Source: Aquilaria yunnanensis
Taxonomy: Eukaryota; Streptophyta; Magnoliopsida; Malvales; Thymelaeaceae
Length of the DNA stretch: 64,000 bases
Assembly (NCBI GenBank): GCA_039654915.1
Contig: CM077597.1
Span: forward strand, 32,152,001-32,216,000
Direction of reading: 5' to 3'
Below, one piece after another: positions 12,355 to 22,314 of this stretch. How positions within the stretch are numbered: position 1 is the stretch's first letter; each line of letters opens with the position of its first letter. Under the pieces are notes generated by a model, which saw nothing but the letters and a program-made list of their open reading frames with translations, ran no database searches and was not told the origin of the DNA. Position numbers and translations under genes: made by a program.

Positions 12355-12625
12355 CTGCATTTTCCAATGGCTTCACATTAGGCTGTTGGAAACTGGCAAG
12401 TTGGTAAACAACGCATTGGAAAAAAATTTCCAATGGCCCAAACAATTGCCCGTTGGTGTTTCCAACAGCCAAGCCATTGCAATGTGAACCATTACAATTT
12501 CTGATAGCTTAACCTTGTAGAAATATTTCCAATGGTTGATGGGTTTTCCAATAGAAAATTTGGCAATGGCTTAGGCCGTTGGAAAAGTATCAACGGCTCA
12601 AGCTGATGAAAATTTCGAACTGCTT
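12355..12625. repeat. CACTA left subterminal repeats
   Basis: Repeated words of the type TTTCCAATGG and CCGTTGGAAA occur in both orientations at short spacing. In CACTA elements such clusters bind the element's regulatory protein. The mirror cluster is at 16505-16745. Confidence 0.8.
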
Positions 12626-13139
12626 TAAAAAAATATATAAATAAATATAGATAATATTTTTTATATATTCCTAAAATTATGTTTTATTTTTACTAACATA
12701 TATTTTAGATCTTATATTTAAAAAAAGATAAATTTTCACTCAACTTGACAGAAAATAAATATATATAATTCCTGGAAACATTTTATGTTCACATTAAAAA
12801 ATATTTTATATTTTATATTCAAAAATATATATAACAAGATAAAAAAAATCACAAGAAACAAAAATAACTATATATATATATATAACAAAAAAATATATAT
12901 AACTTATAAAAAATATACATAACATAAAAATCCACAAAATCAGAAGATTAAAAAAAATCTGGCAAAAATGGGAAAATGCATAACATTCAAAAGATTCATA
13001 ATATATCAAAGATCCACTAATACTACTCTAGATCTACAACCATAAGAGATTTGAAATATCCATAAGACATCTAAGATTCAAAATACAAAAAAGATTCACA
13101 AAATCACACCATTACCCAACTAGAACTATAGTTAAAGAC

Positions 13140-13570
13140 CAAATCTGATCCCAAACAGTGAGGTCGAGGAGGTAGACCAACATCGAATGGAGAACGGCTA
13201 GGAGGCTGACCAACAGTGACTGGCAAGGAAGCGAACCAATGGTGAGGAAGTGAACCAATGGCAAACCAACAACAGACAAATGGAGGACCAACAACGGATG
13301 AATGGCAGATGAACAATGGACAATGAGGTGGACGGAAGAACAGACAATGGACAATGAGGTAGAGGGAAGAACAGATGGCGGATGATGAGGCGAAGGGAGG
13401 AGGAAGGCAAAAAGGATGCAAAGAGCGATGGGTGGCTATGGAAGGATGAGAGGGATGAAGGCCGAAGGGTGGAAAGAGAAATAAGAGCTAGAAGAGAGGA
13501 TGGGAGGAATGAGAGATGAGAAGGATGAAAGGCCAAAAGGAGGAATGAGATATGAGAGGTAGATGAGGGC
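13140..13570. repeat. Purine-rich degenerate tandem repeats inside the CACTA element
   Basis: Units around GGACAATGAGGTGGA/GGAAGAACAGA and GGATGAGAGGGATGAAGG repeat with variation. The strand asymmetry creates long but low-complexity frames on the opposite strand (13104-13662) that I do not call as genes. Confidence 0.6.
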
Positions 13571-15033
13571 AGAGATAGGCGCCGGGTCAACCCGACCCGG
13601 GATTGGCCTAGATTGGCAGGGCTTGGGTCTAGGTCTTGGATGATTGAGAACAAACCGGGCACAGGCGGTTCGGTCTTAGGCCTATCTTAGGCCAGGTTTA
13701 CGGTTTTTACAATGTTTTGGAAAATTAAAACAAATTAATTAATTATATATTTAATATTTATTTTTAAGGGAAAACACCACCTCTTGTGTAAGTTTTATTT
13801 AAGTTAAAAAGCCAAATAGCGCTTACAAATAATTGGAACAGGCCTTACATTTTCAAATTTCAAAACATTCCAAAAATGACAAAAAATAAAAACCTATGAT
13901 TTGTGCTTAATAGCATAGTCAGATCAAATACAAACTATATGTAGGAAGGAAAAAAAATTCAAGTCTCTTCATTGGATATTACCTCGTCATCCAAACTCTT
14001 TTGGTCTAGGCCCTAATCTCAGTTACACATGCATACTTCCACTACCTCGGGCATCAATCCTTGGCCACCATCACATCCACCTCTTCAACATCATTTTTGG
14101 ATAATTGATCGTCGAGGGCCAAATCATAATTCATCATATTGATTCTAGCATCATTGTCGTGCGTCGTGCAACTCCTTGATTGAGATGCCCTTTTTGGTCA
14201 ACCGAGAACAACGACAAAACAAGCCTTGGAGGCTAATGGTGCAGGAAGATGAAGTCTCTGTCGACTTGCCCTTTCCTCTTAAGGCCATGAGTCATGAACT
14301 AATGATAGTGATTAATGAAAACTTAGGAGGAGATTATGAAGATATTAGGTGGAGATTAGAAAGAAATTTAGAACAGATTAGCCAAAAAAGCTAAAATGCT
14401 TGAAAGAATATAGTAGGGAAAGAAAAAAGATTGAATTTTAGTGTAAGGGTAGCATGGAAATGGTATTCCTTTTTATAGGAGAGGGCCAAAATTTATTTGG
14501 ACAAAATATTCTTTCAATTTTAGTTGTTGGGGGGTGAAAGTGAATTTTGGGGTCAAATTGCAACAGAAAACCATTAGGGGACGAATTCTGTAATTAACCT
14601 TTTTTTTAGAAAATCTGCCACAGGTTACCATTTTTTTTGTGGTTGTTCAATGCCAGGCCCGAAGCAAACCGGCTAGTCTTGGGTTGGGCTGGTCTGAGCA
14701 GGTCTTGGGCTGGGCCGTCTTGCTTTGCATGGAACTCCATCTTCATGCCCAAATTTGGCCCACATTTTTATGGGCCTTCTACAGGCTGTGCCAAGCCTGC
14801 TATGACCAGTCCGAGGCATGTTTGACTCCAAGTTGGACCGACCAAACTCCCACCTCTAGATGAGAGGGATGGGATATGAGGGTTTATATAGTTAGGGTTA
14901 GGTTAGGTCAGGTTTGGGTTTGGTTCGCCCAATAAGCACTTGTATATATTATGATACATTATTATATATGATACATTCTAATATAAAAGATACATTGGTA
15001 TATGATACAAATGATATATTACAATATATATTT
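13571..15033. other. CACTA interior without a recognised gene
   Basis: It contains GC-rich patches at 13575-13690 and 14650-14830 with GGCCTAG/GGGCTGGG words and AT-rich stretches between. The frame at 14176-14394 (MIEMPFLVNREQRQ) shows no domain I know; it could be a captured fragment or chance. Confidence 0.3.
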
Positions 15034-15358
15034 GGGTAAATTCCACCAGTCGTCCATAAACTATCAAATATTACTGAATCATCCTTAAACTGTATCTAGT
15101 GTTTGCTTAATCATCATGTCATCTATTATACCATTAAAAATGAATGGAAAAGTGATATCATATCAGCAGTCATGTCATCTTTTCATACCACATCAACAGC
15201 CACATCATTTTTCCATCCATCGTTAACGACTTTGATTCACGGCATGATGACTAAGCAAACATTGAATATAATTTAGGGACGATTAAGAAACAATTGATAG
15301 TTTAAGAATGAATAAGAAACATTGGATATAGTTTAGGATTGACCAATGGAGTTTACCC
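15034..15358. mobile_element. Mutator-type MITE, 325 bp, with 9-bp target duplication
   Basis: Perfect 9-bp duplications TATATATTT flank the element at 15025-15033 and 15359-15367. The ends are inverted: GGGTAAATTCCACCAGTCG on the left and, in reverse complement, GGGTAAACTCCATTGGTCA on the right. The inverted similarity continues past CTAAACTATC. A 9-bp duplication is typical of Mutator-like elements. There is no coding capacity. Confidence 0.85.
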
Positions 15359-15536
15359 TATATATTTATTTGAATAAATATATATTATGATATATTTATA
15401 TGAACAAATATGTTCATATACATTGTAAATATGTATATTATTATTACTAGTATTATTATTATTATTATTATCTTTAACAAAATATTTTCAAAATACTACT
15501 TTGCTTTCTAAAATTGTAAAATAAATATGAGAAATA

Positions 15537-15537
<1 letters not shown>

Positions 15538-15597
<60 letters not shown>
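15538..15597. repeat. (AT)n microsatellite, about 30 units
   Basis: A pure AT dinucleotide run of about 60 bases inside the CACTA element. It is likely hypervariable in length and able to fold into a cruciform. Confidence 0.95.
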
Positions 15598-15598
<1 letters not shown>

Positions 15599-15624
15599 AT
15601 ATAATATAAATAAACATACTATTA

Positions 15625-16380
15625 CTCTCTCCGTCCTTCATTAACTATATCATTTGACTTTGCATGGTTTTTTTGATAAGTAACAATTTTGCCCATTTGG
15701 GACAATTCTACCTTCTTGCTTCCTAGCGTATATTTCTTTTCTCGTGAATTTGTAGCACCTGTGCCCTGCAAACCAACCATTGTCAATTTTGCCACTATGT
15801 TGATTTCCATCCCCATCGCATCAATTTCATCCCCGACATGTTGATTGCTGTCATCGACCTCCTCACTTCTGTCCTCGTTACCTCATCACCTCTATCAATT
15901 GCCTCATCACCTTTTTATCGGAGTCAATCACCTTGTGCTCCATCGTTGATTGATTCAGCACTGAATCGATTTGATGCTGCCGACTGTAGATCCTACACCC
16001 CTCTCATCCATTGATTAAGCCTCCTCACCCACCATGTCCTTAATTGAGACAATCGCCGACTTCACCCTTGTCCTAATCATGTTTATCTCTCGCTACTCTT
16101 AATGCTACCATCTTCACTTCCACGATTGTCCGTCCTCGATTGTCTGGGCATTGTCGAAGGGAATCGCTTCCTTGATCATCCAGGCATCGTTGTAGGGCAT
16201 CGTTTCATCGATCGTTCAGGCATCTCTAGAAGGATGTCACCGGAAGGACCTAGAAAAAGAAAAGAGAGAGGGTCAGATTTCAAAAGATTAGTGGGGTTTA
16301 AAGAAAGGGTATAATAGACATTTTTGTTGCTAAAATTTGCCAAAAAAGGAAAGAGTGTAAAGAATATTAGATGAAGGGAG
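15625..16380. mobile_element. Stowaway/mariner-like non-autonomous element, about 756 bp
   Basis: The left end is CTCTCTCCGTCCTTCAT and the right end in reverse complement is CTCCCTTCATCTAATATTC. Both resemble the CTCCCTCCGT termini of Stowaway elements, and TA dinucleotides flank both ends (15623-15624, 16381-16382). It is longer than a typical Stowaway MITE. The interior (15790-16260) is richer in C and encodes nothing I recognise; the 70-codon frame at 16102-16314 is probably chance. Confidence 0.65.
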
Positions 16381-16504
16381 TATTATTTTTATTTCTAAAT
16401 GTATATATATAAATATATTACTATTATTATTATTATTATTTATAACAAAATATTTTCAACATATTACTTTACTTTCTAAAATTTTAAAATTTATTGGTTC
16501 AAAA

Positions 16505-16745
16505 CACCCTTTTCCAATGGCCTTTGCATTGGAAATTTCCAATGCTAGAATTTCCATTGGCCTTGTGTTAGAAATTTCCAACGGCTTTCGTGTTGCAAAA
16601 TTGAAATTTTAAAATTTTCAACATAAGGGTTTCCATTGACTCAATGTGTTGGAAAAATATGGTCTTCAAAATTTTCAATGGTTAAACCGGTGGAAATTCG
16701 TCTCCTTTTTTCCTAACGGGTTTATCACGTTGGAAATTTCTGAAA
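16505..16745. repeat. CACTA right subterminal repeats
   Basis: Words such as TTTCCAATGGCC, CATTGGAAATTTCC and CGTTGGAAATTTC repeat in both orientations and mirror the left cluster. Confidence 0.8.
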
Positions 16746-16784
16746 ATTTGGTCATTTAAAAATGTATGTTTTTTAGTAGTGTAT

Positions 16785-18235
16785 ATTGGACTGGCTAGAT
16801 GGGAAATCCTACTTGGCACTTGATGGCCATTAACTCTTGCCCATTTGGCAAAGGTGAGACTGTTCTCTTACCCACTTGGCACAAGTAGCTAGACTTAATT
16901 GCAAAAAATAAAACAAAAGTTTCGTGAAAATGTTTCACATACAAAAAATTATTGGTATTTGAGGCACATCAGTTAAAGACAAAAATCATGTCTTTCTTTT
17001 GTCCTTCCTCTATGAATGTTTTTGCTTTTAAAACTGAAGATCAATGCAAGGTCATGCATATTTGGTCGTGGAGAGGGTCCATTGCTTGCTCTCCTAAAGT
17101 CAACAAAACCTAAATAGGTTGGACCCGAGTTCTCCTCACTTCCATCAATCTCTTCTCACTAACACTGTTTCTTGCTCTTGATGCCAACATAATCCCCAAT
17201 TCCATCAAGGGTCACCTCGTTGCTCAAGGTAAGTCCTCTGATCTATCTTTATACCAAATTCACTTCCAAAACAGGCCCTAGGATCATTGGTAACAAGTGG
17301 CAACGCTATATTTGCTTAAATCATATCTAATGACTGCAAGCTTGCAAAAAAACCATGGATCCTTCTACTTTGTTGCCTAATATTTCATATCAAATGACTC
17401 AAAATCAGGGAATTCAAAGGTTTTAGATGGTAGAGAGCACAAGGAAAAGGATTTGAGTAATGAGGTTTTGCTAAGTATTTGGCACTATAATGTTAATGAC
17501 AAATAATGCATAATTGTATTAGGTGTTGTTAGTGTATAAAGTTTCTGTTACTTTAAGACTTATCATTGTTCTTGCTTTTGCAAGGAGTTTTGAGAATAGA
17601 AGAAGCATACATATTAGCATGTTAGTTGTAGTGCTGATGGTGAGCCCTAACATTATAAGTAGATTGTGACCTCAGAAAGCAAGAAGAAAACATGATTTTT
17701 GCCTCGAGCTAGGCCTCAAGTACCTATAATTTTGTATTTCTAAAAAATTTACAGGAAACTATCAATTCTTTGCAATTAATTCCATTTACATATGTCAACT
17801 GGGCAAGAGAACAACCCTGCTTTTGCTACTTAGGTAAGAGTTAACAACCATCAAGTACCATATAGGATTTCCCGTTAGGCAATGATGTTGCTAATGTTTT
17901 TGAATGTATAGGACTCAAACAAAAACTTGTGAAGTTATGGGACTAAATAAAAAATTTTGCTTAAGATTATAGGACTGACTTTAACCTTTCCGCTAAAAAT
18001 ATGTGATTTTGAAAGAATTGAGAGCATTAATAACATTGTATCACTAAAAAAAGAAAAAATAAGCAACATTTACCAAGTTCCTTCATTGCTTTTGTAATCG
18101 ACAAGTGTCATAATGATAGCAAGAAAAACAGTTTGATCACGTCACATTATTACTTAAGTCTAGGAGTTTAAAAAAAAAAAAAGAATCTTGACCTCTAAAC
18201 ACCGATGAGATGAAATCTGGAATTTTCAATGGTTA
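16785..18235. other. Remainder of the long-inverted-repeat element and intergenic DNA
   Basis: Contains the rest of the left arm, the centre and the right arm of the interrupted element up to about 17988, then AT-rich intergenic sequence. No coding region is supported. Confidence 0.4.
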
Positions 18236-18647
18236 GAGCTACTTCAACAGATTCAACATTTTTATTTTAGAGAATACTGAGTCTTTTTCAGTTCAACAAT
18301 TTCTATATCTTATTCTCTAAAATAGGAAATAAGATGAAAAAGAAGAACCATTTTTCTATAGCTACATAAACTCTAAAAATTAACGTAAAACTCTCAAGAT
18401 TAATGCTCGTGTGAAGAACAAGAGAAATATGTATAAAAAATGCAAGACTTACTTATATTCTCTAATTTATTGCATCGTAACTTGAATTTTCTTTAAATGC
18501 ATACTACTTAATTGTTATATAATAAATGAAAAATTCTACAAAAAAAAAAAAAAGGAAGTTGTCGAAGTTAAAGCAGAAAAATTATAAAAATAGTGATTCT
18601 TACTCCTTTAGTCTATAAAAATTATAGAGAAACTATTGAAATTGCTC
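18236..18647. mobile_element. Tourist-like MITE (PIF/Harbinger), 412 bp, TTA duplication
   Basis: Flanked by TTA at 18233-18235 and 18648-18650. The left end GAGCTACTTCAACAGATTC pairs with the right end, reverse complement GAGCAATTTCAATAGTTTC. A 3-bp TTA duplication and a GAGC start fit Tourist-like MITEs. It is AT-rich and non-coding. Confidence 0.75.
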
Positions 18648-18839
18648 TTATTTTGCCATCTACACGACAATGATACTATTTGAGAATAACTTTTATGATT
18701 AATATTATAGTTTTAGATAATTTATGAATAATAGGGTATTAAAAACCATTGAAACTAAACACTAAATGTTACGATTAAATAATTTTTTCAAAATTTTAAC
18801 AGTACTAGAAATGAGGCTAATCTATAGAAGAAACAAGAT

Positions 18840-19388
18840 AGGAAATAGAGCGGTACCGCTGGATGTCACGATCTTCCATGGCTTGTTGCTTAGGGATCAC
18901 GTCTCACCCTCCAGCTTCTGCTGTTTCGTGGACGCTACTGTTTGACCTTGTTAACCTCACCGCTTCTTCTTCGCACGTTCAAATTCCAAAATTTCGGAAC
19001 ATTTAGGTGGTGTTTGGATGTAAAAATTTTTCTTATTTTTCTTTTCCAAATTTTCTTTGATAGAAGTTTGAGTGCATAGGTAGTTTTAATAATGTAGAAA
19101 ACCTTGTTTCTAAATTTTAGAAAACTCATGATATAAAATAGAAAACTTTGTTTTAGATGTTTTCCATTTTAACACATGAATTTTCCAAAGCTTAGAAAAC
19201 ATAATTTTCCATATCCTTAAAACATGTCATACACTCAAACTTTCATCAAAGAAAATTTGAAAAAGAGAAATGGGAAAATTTTCTACAACTAAACGCCACC
19301 TTAATGTCCGAGTTCCGGAGAAGCGAATTCGTTTTAGTTTCGAAATTTTCAGACTCGTTCAGGTTCAGTACCGTCCACTGCCTCTAAG
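18840..19388 (+). promoter_or_regulatory. Upstream region and leader of the FPS locus
   Basis: A GC-richer block at 18850-18985 contains ACGT cores and a W-box-like TTTGACC at 18939-18945. A MITE (19006-19300) separates it from the 88-base leader before the ATG at 19389. A TATAAAATA-like sequence at about 19132-19140 lies inside the MITE. Which start is used cannot be told from sequence. Confidence 0.4.
19006..19300. mobile_element. Foldback Tourist-like MITE, 295 bp, in the FPS promoter
   Basis: TTA duplications lie at 19003-19005 and 19301-19303. The left end GGTGGTGTTTGGATG and right end (reverse complement GGTGGCGTTTAGTTG) are inverted repeats, and the pairing extends across most of the element, so it can fold into one long hairpin. 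It sits 88 bases before the first ATG of the FPS reading frame. Confidence 0.85.
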
Positions 19389-19637
19389 ATGCAGGATTTA
19401 GGAGAAGCAGTGGAACCATGTCCGACGGCATTGATCGACCAGTTTGTCTCATTGAAAACCGACGTCAGCGCCTCCTGGTCATTTCCCAGATCAGCAGCCG
19501 CGGCCTCCGCCGGTGCCACCGTTGCAGCGGCGGATCTGAGATCGGCTTTCGTCGATGTTTACTCTAAACTCAAGTCGGAGCTCCTCCAGGATCCTGCTTT
19601 TGAGTAAACCGACGATTCTGTCCAGTGGGTCGACCGG
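19389..19637 (+). CDS. FPS: FPS exon 1 (contains premature TAA)
   Basis: Begins with an extension (MQDLGEAVEPCP...) that is Ala/Ser-rich near its end, then the normal FPS N-terminus ADLRSAFVDVYSKLKSELL. TAA replaces the residue between PAFE and TDDSVQWVDR. The donor is CGG|GTATGA. The extension could be a weak organellar targeting sequence, but it lacks a convincing Arg-rich amphipathic helix. Confidence 0.8.
19605..19607 (+). other. In-frame TAA in exon 1 of the FPS frame
   Basis: The codon between GAG (Glu) and ACC (Thr) is TAA. Related plant enzymes have Phe or Trp at this position (PAFEFTDD or PAFEWTDD type). The frame continues correctly for 11 more exons. Confidence 0.9.
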
Positions 19638-19798
19638 GTATGAAAAGCTTGCAAAGTTCAATAATTACTTGAAGACCTGTTTATTTTTTTCTCCAAAGAT
19701 TCTAATTTTCCCTCAACAGAAAAGGCCGTTATTTAAATAGATGCCTCTTTTTTTATCGGTCACCATTGTTTGGTCACATAATTTTTCCTTTATTGCAG

Positions 19799-19823
19799 AT
19801 GCTGGACTACAATGTTCCCAGAG
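19799..19823 (+). CDS. FPS: FPS exon 2 (25 bp, begins with ATG)
   Basis: Encodes MLDYNVPR plus the first base of a split Gly codon. The usual protein has MLDYNVPGG, so one Gly is Arg here. The ATG is the first in-frame Met after the premature stop. Confidence 0.9.
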
Positions 19824-19889
19824 GTATTTAGTTGTCTCCCTTTCCTTTCAAACGTACTCTTTTGCCTAAATAAAAGAAATAAAATAGTA

Positions 19890-20199
19890 CTCTTTCTGCC
19901 CCAGAAAATATGAATAGTATTTTTCTTTTCGGAAAATTATATGAGTTGTTCCATTTTTTTAAAAAAATTGTAACATCTAATTTATCTTACTATACTTATT
20001 TAAACTTTCTCTGCATAAAATCCAAAAAATAATTTTTTATTTTTCTAATTCTCATTCAAACTCTCATCACATAAAACTTCAAAAAGATTTTATTTTTATT
20101 TTAACTTCAGAGATAAAAATGATAAAAAAATATAAATTACATGTATCTTATTCTTTGTGCAAAAAAAAAAAAACATCATCCATAATGGGACGAATGAAG
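19890..20199. mobile_element. Stowaway-like MITE in FPS intron 2, 310 bp
   Basis: The ends CTCTTTCTGCCCC and, in reverse complement, CTTCATTCGTCCC match the Stowaway CTCCCTCCGTCCC pattern. TA dinucleotides flank both ends (19888-19889 and 20200-20201). AT-rich interior. Confidence 0.75.
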
Positions 20200-20317
20200 T
20201 ACTATATTTTTAAATAAAAAAAAATATAGTAATAGGGAATCGATTTCAGTTCTTTAAGATACGTTAAAGCTTGATGAAGAAGATAAGATTGCTAAGGTTT
20301 TCGGGTTCAAATACCAG

Positions 20318-20433
20318 GAAAGCTGAATAGAGGATTTTCGGTAGTTGACAGCTACAATTTGTTAAAGGAAGGAAAGGAATTGACAGAGGAAGAGATTTTT
20401 CTCTCAAGTGCTCTAGGCTGGTGTATTGAATGG
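20318..20433 (+). CDS. FPS: FPS exon 3
   Basis: Encodes the first conserved region ([16 protein letters not shown], with the Lys and Arg that bind diphosphate) and the helix ending [10 protein letters not shown]. Borders are CAG|GAAAGC and TGG|GTATGC. Confidence 0.95.
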
Positions 20434-20605
20434 GTATGCTTCTCTAATATCATGTCACTTAAGCTTTGGTGCGTCCCTCATTTGTCTCAATTACATGTAT
20501 CATCCCCGTGCAGCGGCTTTTCTTATATGTCCCTCTTATCTTGAACTCCATTAGCAGTAACTTGCCACAAAAGAAACTTGCCATTTTTAATGGTAGCTAC
20601 TGCAG

Positions 20606-20692
20606 GCCCAGGCATGTTCTCTTGTACTTGATGACATAATGGACAGCTCTGACACCAGGCGTGGCCGGGCCTGTTGGTTTCGTGTGCCCAAG
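20606..20692 (+). CDS. FPS: FPS exon 4 with first Asp-rich motif and altered chain-length pocket
   Basis: Encodes [20 protein letters not shown] followed by [14 protein letters not shown] is the magnesium and allylic-diphosphate binding motif. In plant FPS the residues before it read YFLVLDD; here they read CSLVLDD. The conserved Gln-Pro after RRG is Arg-Ala. Confidence 0.95.
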
Positions 20693-20790
20693 GTTTGGTT
20701 TTGGGGGAAAACTATGTAGCATTTTCAGTTGCTGCGGTTTTGTTTTCTGGGTTTTGAAACATTAGTTGCTGGGGTTAATTGTGTTTGCAG

Positions 20791-20907
20791 GTGGGTTTGA
20801 ATGCTGTGAACGATGGAATGCTACTTCACAGCCATATCGGCAGAATTCTTAAGAACCACTTTAGAGGGAAACCTTACTATTTAGATATGAGAGATTTGTT
20901 TGGCGAG
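20791..20907 (+). CDS. FPS: FPS exon 5
   Basis: Encodes [20 protein letters not shown] and then [19 protein letters not shown], matching the central helices of plant FPS. Borders are GCAG|GTGGG and GAG|GTAAGG. Confidence 0.95.
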
Positions 20908-20937
20908 GTAAGGCTTTGCTGGGTTTGACCATGACTT

Positions 20938-21628
20938 AATTTTGAGGACATGTTTGTTGAAGTGATTTATATGTTGTTAGAGATGGATCCAGAAATTTCT
21001 TGGACTGAGGTTTCATATATAAAAGAACGTATTTGGAAGACTTTTTTTTAAAAAAAGAAAAGAACATAAAATCGCGAACAATTTTGGAGAACGGGGCTCA
21101 ATTTTAATTGAAATTTAATGTATTTATGAAAACAATAATTTTAATTATTCATTTTTTAATTTCATTTTGCTTTTTTTGTTAAATTAGCGAGGTCATTTGA
21201 GAGATTCTAGTGGGGTTATTTTGAAAATTACATAATACGTAAAAAAATCTAAACATCATCCCCCTCATGCCAGCCCAAGTGGTTGCATCTCAAACATGCC
21301 CTGACCAAAGCGGAATTCAATCTTCACCATATGAGATAAGGCGCCACGCCGCCACCATTGCCATTTGTAGCTTATAGTCCTCTAGGCGTCAGGAAACAAA
21401 CTGATTTTCTCCAACATTTTCTACGTATCCTCTGATACCCACAACTACCGTTTATAGCTTGAAGTCCCACAGGTTTCAAGAAAAAATCATATTTTCTCCA
21501 ACCTTTTCTAAGTATTCACTAATGCCCCATACCTGTATACTTGCTTCTAAGTATAAAAATAAAAATAAAAAAATTTAGTGACCATGGACTCCAGCGATTA
21601 TTAATTGTTTCTGTGCTTCTTCAACTAG
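20938..21628. other. FPS intron 5, lower part, with an 80-bp degenerate duplication
   Basis: Unrecognised AT-rich sequence, then two adjacent related units at about 21365-21445 and 21449-21530. Each contains a TAGCTT(A/G)(T/A)AGTCC start and a TTTTCTCCAAC(A/C)TTTTCTA core. No coding sequence. Confidence 0.5.
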
Positions 21629-21717
21629 GTTGAGTTTCAGACCACTTGTGGCCAGATGCTAGACCTAATCACTGCTCTAGAAGGAGAGAAGGATTTGACG
21701 AAATACTCTTTGTCTAA
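21629..21717 (+). CDS. FPS: FPS exon 6
   Basis: Encodes [20 protein letters not shown] and KDLTKYSLS plus AA of a split Lys codon. The donor is AA|GTAAGTG, a strong consensus. The matching acceptor is 40.5 kb away at 62195/62196. Confidence 0.95.
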
Positions 21718-22314
21718 GTAAGTGAATTCTTCTACTTCTATATCTTTTCTTTTTGTTGACACATTTCAAAATTGTCCGCCAAATTCCTTTGCATAATGCA
21801 TCCATCTCAACATTTTCTTCGGATATGACATGTGGCATGGTATATAGGGAGTTTTAGGTTTACATTAAGCGTGTATTGGGTTCAATAATTTTCAAATTCT
21901 CGTAAGTAGTAGGAGAAAGTAAGATTCATGTAATATGAAATTTCAAAAAACATATAACTCCATCTTTCTGAATTTCTTACCACATGTCTATACAAAGAAT
22001 ATTCCTTTCCAGGGGCTCGTTGAATGTTTCGATTACTTTAATTTGAGTTATCATAATATCATTTGGTGCAATGCTCCCTCCATTTGGGTTATCTTTCAAA
22101 TGTCGACATGAATAGCCATATATATGTGTGTGTATGAAACTAGTTTTTATGCATGAACATATTCAATAATAAGTAATGCTAATCTATAATATTTACAATT
22201 GAGATCGTCCTCATTATGTTCCATGCATAGATCAATGATTATGCATCATCCTTATGACATATAGTTTTTAATTTTAAACCAATATATAGTTAGAGCCTAG
22301 AAATAGTAGGATAA

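Larger units (their letters stand above)
12329..16781. mobile_element. Non-autonomous CACTA (En/Spm-type) transposon, 4453 bp
   Basis: The left end is CACTACTAAAAAAATGC and the right end reads TTTTTTAGTAGTG, giving the CACTA...TAGTG termini. The flanking 3 bases are TTT and TAT, a possible diverged 3-bp duplication. Both ends carry clusters of short subterminal repeats in both orientations. The interior has no transposase. It holds a purine-rich tandem region (13140-13560), unrecognised AT-rich sequence, and two smaller inserted elements. Short open frames inside (for example 13198-13662 minus, Ser/Leu/His-rich, and 14176-14394 plus) look like low complexity or chance. Confidence 0.85.
12215..17988. 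mobile_element. Long-inverted-repeat DNA transposon interrupted by a CACTA element
   Basis: The left arm (12215-12328, continuing at 16785-16870) is the reverse complement of the right arm (about 17800-17988). Matching landmarks are ATCAATCCTATAAC against rc AGTCAGTCCTATAATC, ACAAGTTTTTATTTAAGTC against its partner at 17910-17935, and GGGAAATCCTA at 16800 against its partner near 17865. Removing the CACTA insert joins the left arm into one long terminal repeat of about 200 bp, which favours a Mutator-like element of about 1.3 kb. Its centre (16870-17800) has no clear coding sequence. I could not confirm a 9-bp target duplication. Confidence 0.6.

Noticed and set aside
13104..13662. Long minus-strand frames rich in Ser, Leu, His and Pro
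   Set aside because: They are the complement of a purine-rich tandem repeat inside the CACTA element; no domain, and three overlapping frames are open at once.
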